Source of the DNA: Phoronis australis
Lineage: Eukaryota; Phoronida; Phoronidae
DNA: 64,000 nt
NCBI GenBank assembly: GCA_002633005.1
Contig: NMRA01000004.1
Coordinates: forward strand, 1,285,052-1,349,051
Reading direction: 5' to 3'
Positions 57,001-64,000 of the stretch are shown here, one piece after another; position 1 is the first letter of the stretch; every line of letters starts with the position of its first letter. The notes beneath the pieces were generated by a model. The model was not told where the DNA came from. It saw only the letters and a list, made by a program, of their open reading frames with translations, and did not search any database. The position numbers and the translations under genes are program-made.

Positions 57001-60000
57001 ATATCAGTGATGGATTCTGAGAACCATTTAAAACTAAAAAAGTGGGCTCAGAAAATGGCGTAGGAATAAAAAATTATGAACATTCACTTAATGATTCAAG
57101 CCGTTGTAAAGAGACAAGTTCGTTCAATTTGGTTGACGGGAGATTTCTAAAAAAGTGACTAATGTTACAGGGATAGGCACATTTGCATTGCATATACTTT
57201 TTGTGTTGGCTACTTTACTGGAGTTTGAGTTTGAGTCCCTTTTGCTGTATTACTGAGTCTGGTTTTTCTGTTTCACTTTAGCACCACTGGCGTGCGACCC
57301 TGTGTTTGTCTCTATTCATGCTGTGTGTTTCAGATCACAGTAGCAGCCATCAAGTACATTGACCCTTTGTTTGTCACTATTCATGTCATGCGTTTCAGAT
57401 CACAATAGCAGCCATCAAGAGTGACACCGATGAGGTGGCGCTGCAGGGCATTGAGTTTTGGTCGAACGTTTGTGACGAAGAACTGGACCTTGCTATCGAG
57501 GCATCAGAGGTACTGGGATTGTAACGCTCTTTGAAGGGACATCCCCTTCTTATTAACAAAACGCAAACTATAAACTAGGTTATTTGGTCATACAAAATTA
57601 TTCTCCAATGTTTTCATGTAGTAACCATAAAATGGACAATGTCGAAAATTTTCCGAAGTTTCAGCTTACAGACCTGCGACTATTCACCGCTTTTTGACTA
57701 GAACTGGTTTCATTTGTGGCTAAATTTCGACAAAATGTTGGCAGGTGTTGTTCCACGCACTGTGAGGACTCGCTTCACACTTGCCTTGCAAGTCAGATGA
57801 TAAATATACAATTACTGGCTAGACTTAACAATGTAGCATGAAATTCTGCTAATATTTTGTGCAAGATGTTCGTCTCACTATGCCAGGGTCTGAAAGAGGA
57901 GTTTGGGTGAATTTTTTTCCAGTTTATTTTGAAAACTACTATATCACGAGATCTCAACACCGGTGATTCGTGACCAGTAGGTATAAACAAGTCATTGGTC
58001 AGTGCTTGTCAACCTTGTCAGTCTCTAGTCACTTCCTGTCAGGAGGTGAGCTCTGTAGCCTTCTTCAGGTGATAGAACTTGAGGGAAATTTCAAGACCAG
58101 TTTATTAAAGTCATTTGGCCTTATTCATAATTTATTGTTTGGACTGTAAATCTGTTGAAGATGAAATTGCAAAAGCGCTGTTACAGTTTTCAAAATTACA
58201 ATTTTGTTTTCGTTTTATGCAACTCTTGATTTCTTTTCGTGAAAGTCCCACTTTTGTTGGCCCTCGTGTGAAAGTGGAGCACTTTAAAAACAATACTCAA
58301 CAGCTTTTTGTAGAACTGTATAAAGCATGGTATTTGAAAGTTAAAGAATCTGATCAGCTGTTTCTGAGATATGGCATTCCATAGTTAGCCAAATTTGGAC
58401 CTAGGTTCCTACATGGCATTCCATAGTTAGCCAAATTTGGACCTAGGTTCCTACATAACCTTTATTGTAGACCAAAGTAACTGGAAAGCTAGCTTGTGAT
58501 TGTCAGGTTTATGTTTTTATTGAGAGTTCAAAACTATCACATCTGTGAAAGAATTTCAGGCTTGTTGAATGTTACCCTTTAAATACCATCATTGGAATCG
58601 AAAGCTGTAATCTTTTGTCCTCAGGCAAAGCGAAGTCCCAGGTTCTGGCCTGGCAGTATTTGCAAGGGTCATTTTAGAAGCCGTGGATATTGGTCTATTT
58701 ACTTGCAGGACCTCAAATCTATGGGCCAATTTAGATATCCTCTTGGCCACGTTAGTTTTTTCTGCTGCTATAATTATCCCTGTGCTTGCCCTAATATCTA
58801 ATTGGTAGAATTTGTGAAAGTGTTTCACCGTGTTTCTTAATAGGCAGCTGAAATGGCTCGCCCCCCTGAGAGGAACAGCATGTTCTACGCTAAAGGTGCC
58901 CTTCAGTTTCTTGTACCACTCCTCTGTGACAGGCTGGCTAAGCAGGTGAGAGTAGCAGTGTGTTAATTGAACAGTTCAGGAACAGTTTGATTGAATGGAT
59001 TTAGAGTTTACGTAATATCAGATGTGTTGTAGAATCAGGCCACCAGGTGGAAAAGATTGTTTTCGTTCGAATGACTGTGCTGAAGTACAATATTTTCCTG
59101 AAATCTGTGGTGGGGTCAAAGTTTGCTGAGAGATGCTGCAGTGGGTGCTTGATTTGGTGGTACAGGTGTAAAAGATTAACACTCTGGTTTTTTACGTGTC
59201 TAGCATCTCACTTCTGCCCAATGTTGGGTCGAATAACTTCCGGTTCTTGTGCCGATAGCTAGACTATGATTGGAGATCTCACCCAGGTATGCATGGCAGT
59301 GGTTGTTTCGATTAAGTGTCTGTAGCCGTTGTCTTGGTGTTGTTTTGTAGGAGGAGTTTGATGACGACGATGAGTGGAACCCGTGCAAGGCGGCGGGGGT
59401 GTGCCTCATGTTGATGGCCACCTGCTGTGAGAATGACATAGTGCCACATGTACTACCGTTTGTCCACAAACACATCATGTGTGCCGACTGGAAGTACCGC
59501 GACGCGGCAGTCATGGCCTTTGGTGAGTACTGCTCCCTCGAGCTGTCTGTTTTGTATCGGGATAGCGTATTGGATGTACATTGCATAAGTATTGCTCCAC
59601 GTTTGCAGTGTAATCACCGACAATAGTCGCTTGCAGGGGTTCTGTAGTTTAAGAACAAGTTTGATGCCTGTTATTCAGTGGGTAAATCTGGTTCTCAAAA
59701 TACAGGACCCCGTAAGTGACTGTGGCCTAATCACCAACCATGGTCAGTATGCAATTGAATGTCATACTATCGCGTGCAGTACGGTAGAGGGCAGTCGCTG
59801 TAAGGGTGCTGTGAAAATTAGCGCCTGTCGCTTATACTGTAAAATTTTCCGGGTCACGGTCTCCTACTTGCACAAAATCAAAGGTCATGTTTGCAAGTTC
59901 GAGGTCACAATTTGGAGACGGATCGTAAATCCAAATTTCTCACTGCAGTTGTGACTAGCAGTTTGTTATATCAGGCGCTGAACACGTTCTGTGAAATGTT

Positions 60001-63000
60001 GTGTCATAAATAAAAACTAATAGTCTTTAAATATCTAAAGTGACATTTTTCATCACTTTTGAAGCTCTGAAAATAACTCTAATTTGACCTTCTAAGGAAC
60101 AATTTGAAAACAGTCTTGTTACAGTAAGTGATCTCAATCAGAAGTTGGCATTTGTGACGTGAAGGTGAGTCACTGTAAAAGGAACAGCTTGCTTGGCTAA
60201 TCTGAGTCCGCCGTCTAATCTTCTAACTTGAAATTGAACTCATCATTTTCCGTTCTACTTTGATATCAATTCAAGATAATCGTTCATTATGGTACACGTA
60301 GATGAGTTTCTAAACCAGGTTTGCATTGAGTGACCCCTAGATCCGAGCTACAAACTTGAGTAAAAACTCAAAATTTTGAATTCAGATTCGAACTTATAAC
60401 CTTAATCCTGGGGTTGTCAAGTACAAGCTAGGATTACTCAGTTATCTACATAAACCATGCTACACTCCAGCACAGAATAATAGACTTTTGTCGGGACTTT
60501 GTATTGAAATAGTTGAAACGGAAAATGTCGAACAAAATTCAATTTTGAGTACAAAGATTAGATCCCAGACCCTGAAAGTTGACCTCTTTGTGCAGGCTCT
60601 GTGCTGGAGGGTCCTGACCCTGACGACCTGAGGAAGGTGGTGGAGGAGGCCTTGCCCACATTGATCGCCATGTTCAAAGACAGCAGTGTGGTGGTTCGCG
60701 ACACAGTCGCCTGGACGGTGGGCCGTGTGTGTGAGCTCATGCAGGACGTAGTCATCAAGGAGGCCTACCTGCCGAGTCTGCTGGACGCGCTGGAGGTGGG
60801 GCTGTGGGAGGAGCCGCGTGTAGCCACCAACATATGTTGGGTAGGTACAACTGTCTGTCATGTGTCAAGCATGTGTCGGGCACTGCTGAAGTGTCACTCA
60901 TCGCTGGAGTCTTTGTGCTGGAGATAGTGTACAGCCCTTGTCACTTAGTTTGGGGTGGGCCTGTGGGAGGGGCCACTTAATCTTGAAAGTGCCATCTGGA
61001 ACTAAACATTCAACATGTGCACCTGGGTGATAAGATGAATAATGGCTTCATGGGTAGCAATGAAAGCTATGACTCTCCATGTCTAATCAAAGACCAATAA
61101 ATGCCAACTTCCAACTGGTATAAATTGAATTTGCTTCAGTTTTTTGTCTAGTACCGTGTTAAATCCAAAGCACCATTTCTTTATTCAGGGTACATCGTTT
61201 CTAAGGTCTACTGATCTATTAACGCTAACCTGTTGCAAGTGGTTGGAGAATGTTCTTTTTTACAGTTTACTTTTCAGAGGATGCCATGCTGGTGAAGTGT
61301 TTCGTCTCGTTACATTGTTAAGCATAGCTTAAGAGATTTGTGCATGCAATTGGAATTAGCGCTTGTGACAGACTGTTCAATTTGTGCAGCGGTCATCGTA
61401 TTTGTGCTCAACGTTTGCTAAATTTTAGATGGACAGGGAAGACACACCTAGGTGTCAAATCTCTGTCTGATTGTTTTATTCTATGGTTCTCTGCTCATAA
61501 ACATTATCAGAAACTATATAACTAGGAAACTCAACAACAATTGGGTAAGCCTCTCGGAATGTCACTTTAAATTGTCCAAAGCCCGCATTTATTTTGTTTT
61601 GCCCTGTGTCCAGATATATTTACTTGGTGTGTATGTTTCAGGCCTTGTCCAGCTTAGCTGAAGCAGCCTACGAAGCTGCGGAGGCTCAATGTGAAGACAA
61701 AGAGCCAGATACGTTCGTTCTGTCGCAGAAATTCCAAGGCTTAATAGAAAGACTACTACAGACTACAGACAGGTGAGTGATTTGTTGCTAAGCACCAATG
61801 ACAAAGTAATAAAAATGGACAGTGTTGGAAGTTGTTGTACGGTAACTTTCAAAAAAAAAAATGAATTTCATTGAAGTTGTTCTGACTTCAGCATAGCTGT
61901 AGTGGAAACAGGAACCAGGCTTGTGAAAATTGGTCATATTTTTGCCTCAAAATTCTGCCAAATTCTGCCAATTTTAAATTTGTTAGAAAAAGGTATTGCT
62001 AACTTTCTTGAAAACTTCCATATCCATATCATGTGGAGCAGGCGGTTGTGTTTCTCAAGCTTGGGGCAAGACTTTTGGGTTGTTTTTATTTCAGTCACTG
62101 AGGGCTGTTCCAGTAAAATCCGTGTGGGAGGGGGGGGGACGGCAGTAGAAATAAAAATTCGTGGGTGGTGGTCTTCAGAAAAAACTCAATTTATGGGTGG
62201 TCGTTCCTGTAAGAAGTGATGCATTAAAAATGGGTGGTATTTTTTGACCTGTTAATGTTGACAGGATGGTTACTTCTGCCGGAACACATAAAACTCAAAA
62301 AATGCAATTGGCATATATCCTAACTTATCCCAATTCAAAAAAGCCCATATTGCCAGTGAACAGAGTGCAATATGTTCACTAAGCCATTAATCAAGTCATG
62401 GGCAACTTGATTTGAGCCAACTGTTTGTCTGCAGTCCTTATTGAATTGAAAAGTTATGCAACACTAAACTGGTGTTAACACCTATAAGAAAATTGATGAT
62501 TTTTAAATAAAAAGTATGAGGAGTAAGATAAACAAGTTCCAATATTCACTTGACATAGAAGTATAAAAGAGTTCGTGGAGACAGAGATTCATAGATCCTT
62601 ATAATTGAAAAAATGTTCATTGAAATTATAGACACATGGTGAACAGAGACACCTGGTGGCTGCCAAAAGTATTGCTCACAGGCTACTTTAGTTTTTGACA
62701 ATATTGGACAAGACAACTAGTTCTTGTCTGTCAATCATCTAAGTTCTTAACAGGTCCTCCTGGAGGCAATTTGTTTGCAAGTGTTGGATTTTGTATTTTA
62801 ACCTATTAAAAATAATTAAAAAATTATGGGTCATGGGTTGGAGAAATAAATGGAAAATGTGGGCGGTGGGTACGAAATAAAAGTGCCTTCCCCCCTCCCA
62901 TACAGATTTTGCTGGAACAGCCCTGAAAAGATTTTAAGTTGTCTAAAACGAAAACAAAATAATTTAGGAAAAGTGTGGCAACATTTCTGATATCTCATCA

Positions 63001-63488
63001 TGAACAGTTACATCAAACAAGATTTGATCAATAGGTTATTTATACTGTTGTTTCACTGTCAGTGAACCTTTGTTTTTGCACAGTTTTACAAAAAAGATGT
63101 GGTCATTTGACACAAATGATGGCAAATTGTTGAATAGTAAAAAAAAAACAAGACTCTAGTGTCTTCTTTCAGGAAATGTATATATTTGTTGATATTTAGC
63201 AAAATACTCCAACTTGCGGTTACGGTCTTACATAACCTTGAAGTAGTTTCCCGTGGTATGCCACGGGGCTGCCTGTCAAACGGGCTAGTCATTGCAATGA
63301 GACTCTTAATCTAACTTGAATTGTTCCTCCTACATCGCAGACCCGACTGCAACCAGCACAATTTACGCAGTGCCGCCTATGAAGCTTTGATGGAACTAGT
63401 GAAGAATAGCCCCAAGGATTGCTATGATGTTGTGAAGACGACCACTTTGATAATTCTAGAACGGCTGCAAAGAGTTTTGGGCATAGAG
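44993..63488 (+). CDS. KPNB1: Importin subunit beta-1 (karyopherin beta-1), N-terminal 565 codons, 13 exons, runs off the window
   Basis: Importin beta carries cargo, directly or through importin alpha, across the nuclear pore. It binds FG nucleoporins and is released in the nucleus by RanGTP. It also acts in spindle assembly. Thirteen exons join in frame with GT-AG borders: 44993-45032, 50826-50884, 52617-52799, 53230-53430, 54191-54343, 55436-55495, 56511-56600, 57399-57509, 58844-58945, 59351-59522, 60596-60840, 61642-61772 and 63341-63488 (1695 nt, 565 codons). Recognisable blocks are [49 protein letters not shown], the acidic loop [16 protein letters not shown] (about residues 334-349, as in human), [24 protein letters not shown] and [15 protein letters not shown]. 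The protein is a HEAT-repeat solenoid, and this part covers roughly the first twelve repeats. Numbering stays close to human throughout. About 310 C-terminal residues lie beyond the window. Confidence 0.96.
45311..46000. mobile_element. Long inverted-repeat element in KPNB1 intron 1
   Basis: Arms 45311-45599 and 45708-46000 are inverted copies, roughly 90% alike by eye, around a 107-base loop. Ends read CACGGCGCTCGGATATAATGG and its complement with a few differences. Both arms encode the same peptide on opposite strands ([10 protein letters not shown] and RRFATT or RRFATI), which confirms the inverted duplication. No target duplication was found. It probably is a foldback or MITE-like DNA element. 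The pre-mRNA could form a duplex of about 290 bp here. Confidence 0.85.
47503..47600 (+). repeat. Repeat copy, possible left end of a transposon
   Basis: Begins CAGGGATATACCCAGGTTTC and contains the palindrome-like GCTCGCCAGCTGGGCGAGTG. A related sequence is found inverted at 49135-49254. Confidence 0.5.
49135..49254 (-). repeat. Repeat copy, possible right end of a transposon
   Basis: The reverse complement starts CAGGGATATACCTGGCC and contains ACTGGGCGAGC and GATCGCCCAGGTGGC, related to 47503-47600. If the two are ends of one element it would span about 1.75 kb. CAGGG termini are common in hAT elements, but no 8-bp target duplication is seen. Confidence 0.45.
50826..50884 (+). CDS. KPNB1: KPNB1 exon 2
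   Basis: Residues 14-33, with the split Asp then [19 protein letters not shown]. Acceptor TTACAG, donor GTGAGT. It encodes the remainder of the first HEAT helix pair start. Confidence 0.95.
51083..52263. repeat. Tandem repeat element in KPNB1 intron 2 with DR1-type half-site pairs
   Basis: Two complete units and a partial third, with periods of 421 and 433 bp, are marked by GTGCAAAGGTCAT at 51283, 51704 and 52137. Shared words include CAAACTAAAATTTTGAGCTAG and AACCATGGGGTCATTAG, the first given in shortened sense. A 13-base inverted pair with one mismatch (ACTCTGCGCGTGC at 51083 and its complement at 52251-52263) could be the element ends. A perfect 10-bp stem (51082-51091 with 51098-51107) sits at the left edge. 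Each of the two full units holds a perfect AGGTCA-A-AGGTCA site, at 51425-51437 and 51849-51861. Confidence 0.8.
52272..52360. repeat. Cluster of inverted repeats next to the intron 2 element
   Basis: GTCAC-GCC-GTGAC at 52272-52284; TTCTTCAGTTGAAGCT (52299-52314) pairing with AGCTTCATCTGAAGAA (52345-52360, one mismatch); and nested inside, AGGTCA-TGCGG-TGACCT at 52326-52342. Together they form a stem with an inner stem. Confidence 0.75.
52617..52799 (+). CDS. KPNB1: KPNB1 exon 3
   Basis: Residues 34-94, 61 codons in phase 0 at both ends. It includes [15 protein letters not shown] and [17 protein letters not shown], matching the HEAT 1-2 region of importin beta, which takes part in RanGTP binding. 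Acceptor TTGCAG, donor GTGAGT. Confidence 0.96.
53230..53430 (+). CDS. KPNB1: KPNB1 exon 4
   Basis: Residues 95-161, 67 codons, with [32 protein letters not shown] and [10 protein letters not shown]. Acceptor TTGGCAG, donor GTGAGT. HEAT 3-4 region. Confidence 0.96.
53733..53804. repeat. Inverted repeat in KPNB1 intron 4
   Basis: CCAAACATGG and CCATGTTTGG bound a 72-base stretch made of repeated TGCTGCACCAT/ATGATG words. A CTACAG acceptor-like word lies just upstream, but the frame downstream has no importin similarity. Confidence 0.6.
54191..54343 (+). CDS. KPNB1: KPNB1 exon 5
   Basis: Residues 162-212, 51 codons. It contains [16 protein letters not shown] and [19 protein letters not shown], near-identical to the human HEAT 4-5 region involved in FG-nucleoporin contact. 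Acceptor TTACAG, donor GTATAT. Confidence 0.96.
54435..54641 (-). mobile_element. Tourist/Harbinger-like MITE in KPNB1 intron 5
   Basis: Ends GGGCTGTTCCAGTAAAATC and its inverted complement, with a 3-bp TCA duplication at 54432-54434 and 54642-54644. 207 bp long, including one N at 54491. Poly-G lies inside each terminus. It is the same family as 62102-62923 but in opposite orientation, shown by the asymmetric subterminal words ACGGCAG and AAGGCAC. A GGGCTGTTC-type terminus with a 3-bp duplication suggests PIF/Harbinger; this is an inference. Confidence 0.8.
55436..55495 (+). CDS. KPNB1: KPNB1 exon 6
   Basis: Residues 213-232, [20 protein letters not shown], 20 codons. Acceptor TTGCAG, donor GTGGGT. 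Confidence 0.95.
55877..55940. repeat. 22-bp tandem repeat in KPNB1 intron 6
   Basis: Nearly three copies of AATGATTGGTCTTGAACACAGC with small changes. No other significance is seen. Confidence 0.75.
56511..56600 (+). CDS. KPNB1: KPNB1 exon 7
   Basis: Residues 233-262, 30 codons: [20 protein letters not shown], then [10 protein letters not shown]. Acceptor TTGCAG, donor GTAAGT. Confidence 0.96.
57296..57419 (+). repeat. KPNB1: Tandem duplication of the exon 8 splice acceptor
   Basis: 59-bp copies at 57296-57354 and 57361-57419 (65-bp period) each contain the intron end, a TTTCAG acceptor and the first exon codons (ATCACA-GTA/ATA-GCAGCCATCAAG). Use of the downstream acceptor at 57398/57399 keeps the importin frame. 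Use of the upstream one at 57333/57334 adds 65 nt and meets TAG at 57406-57408. Confidence 0.9.
57399..57509 (+). CDS. KPNB1: KPNB1 exon 8
   Basis: Residues 263-299, 37 codons, with [20 protein letters not shown] and [16 protein letters not shown]. The acceptor is the second of two duplicated TTTCAG sites. Donor GTACTG is weak compared with the other exons. Confidence 0.95.
58371..58456. repeat. 42-bp exact tandem duplication in KPNB1 intron 8
   Basis: ATGGCATTCCATAGTTAGCC and the following 22 bases occur twice in a row without change. It looks very recent, or could be an assembly artefact. Confidence 0.9.
58844..58945 (+). CDS. KPNB1: KPNB1 exon 9
   Basis: Residues 300-333, 34 codons, with [20 protein letters not shown] and a second part [14 protein letters not shown]. 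Acceptor TTAATAG, donor GTGAGA. Confidence 0.95.
59351..59522 (+). CDS. KPNB1: KPNB1 exon 10, with the acidic loop
   Basis: Residues 334-390 plus one base. It begins [16 protein letters not shown], the acidic loop of HEAT 8 that in the family contacts the importin alpha IBB domain and RanGTP. It continues [14 protein letters not shown] and [12 protein letters not shown]. Acceptor TTGTAG, donor GTGAGT, ending in phase 1. Confidence 0.96.
60596..60840 (+). CDS. KPNB1: KPNB1 exon 11
   Basis: Residues 391-472, the longest exon. It includes [36 protein letters not shown] and [10 protein letters not shown]. It completes the split codon from exon 10 (GGC, Gly). Its G+C content is clearly higher than that of the introns. 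Acceptor GTGCAG, donor GTAGGT. Confidence 0.96.
61642..61772 (+). CDS. KPNB1: KPNB1 exon 12
   Basis: Residues 473-515 plus two bases: [20 protein letters not shown], then a variable linker and [13 protein letters not shown]. Acceptor TTTCAG, donor GTGAGT. Confidence 0.96.
62102..62923 (+). mobile_element. Tourist/Harbinger-like MITE in KPNB1 intron 12, longer copy
   Basis: 822 bp with ends GGGCTGTTCCAGTAAAATC and the inverted complement, flanked by TGA at 62099-62101 and 62924-62926. It is a longer member of the family at 54435-54641. The interior has no transposase-like frame, and short repeats of GGGTGGT are seen near the left end. Confidence 0.8.
63341..63488 (+). CDS. KPNB1: KPNB1 exon 13
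   Basis: Residues 516-565: the split Arg then [31 protein letters not shown] and [12 protein letters not shown]. Acceptor CGCAG, donor GTATAT. It ends in phase 0, and the next exon is outside the window. Confidence 0.95.
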
Positions 63489-64000
63489 GTATATGAGTTT
63501 TGTAGCTACTTAAAAAGCCAGCTGTTCTGCAGGCAAATAAAACTGAATGGGTTCACCTTCGGGGAAATATCCCACTCAGTAGGTTTGGATATCTACTGTC
63601 CAGGAAAATTTTTTTGTTCAGTCAGCTCATAAAAAGATGCACGTACAAGTGCTGTATTTCTGACAGATGTAATGGGCACAACGTGTTCAGTCATGGATGC
63701 CAGTGTACATGCATTCTGTTATCGGTATAGCTGCGACATCACATACACTATTAAACATCACTTTGCTGTGCTCCTAAAAGTGTAGCAGATTTTTCTATAC
63801 CTTCAAGCTCTTAGATGTCACACGTGAAGACTTCTGAACATTTCCCTGATAGCCTTTTGTCAACCGAATTGCAGTCTAGAATACCTTTGAGTGTTATGTA
63901 AACCCTGTCGTCCTTTTAAATGTAACGGAAAATAGAAGGTTGGTCCAAACATTTTCAAGTCTGTAAATCTCAGCAATTTTTAGAGAAGAACAAGATCACG
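63489..64000. other. Start of KPNB1 intron 13
   Basis: No further exon of importin beta is visible before the window ends. Confidence 0.6.

Noticed and set aside
57334-57398. Upstream TTTCAG as the real exon 8 acceptor
   Set aside because: It shifts the frame and meets TAG at 57406. The downstream acceptor continues the importin beta sequence exactly.
1-64000. CRISPR arrays, operons, riboswitches or other prokaryotic systems
   Set aside because: The spliced importin gene, LINEs, SINEs and MITEs show eukaryotic animal DNA. No array with regular unique spacers was found.

Overview
The window looks like nuclear DNA from an invertebrate animal, probably marine. It has GT-AG spliced genes with long introns, about 60% A+T by eye, and many kinds of old transposable elements. 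Nothing in it fixes the species: a non-vertebrate deuterostome, a cnidarian or a lophotrochozoan would all fit. There are two small assembly gaps (N at 6400-6403 and at 54491).

The one certain host gene is importin subunit beta-1 (KPNB1) on the + strand. It starts at 44993 and runs off the right end. Thirteen coding exons can be placed to the base (44993-63488). They join without a frame error into 565 codons, about the first two thirds of a protein that is about 876 residues in human. The N-terminal HEAT repeats and the acidic loop are included. Its introns hold an inverted-repeat element of about 690 bp (intron 1), a tandem repeat studded with nuclear-receptor-type half sites (intron 2), two oppositely oriented copies of one 3-bp-TSD MITE family (introns 5 and 12), and a 65-bp-period duplication of the splice acceptor of exon 8.

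A second likely gene, 24598-25749 (+), is an unrecognised intronless reading frame for a 383-residue single-pass membrane protein. A foldback transposon of about 2.7 kb (25758-28423) has 181-bp terminal inverted repeats and a perfect 6-bp target duplication, and it sits immediately after that gene's stop codon.

The rest of the first 45 kb is mostly mobile-element debris. It includes a nearly complete but inactivated Ty3/gypsy-type LTR retrotransposon (1525-6064), pieces of non-LTR retrotransposons (8900-9525, 16275-16500, 16780-17350, 19590-20432, and 31205-32830 on the - strand with a tRNA-derived SINE inserted in it), MITE pairs, and two decayed coding fragments (7140-7440 and 38130-39300, both - strand). 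The last two resemble, from memory only, multicopy uncharacterised proteins of marine invertebrates. No CRISPR, operon or prokaryotic feature is present, and no functional tRNA or rRNA gene was recognised.
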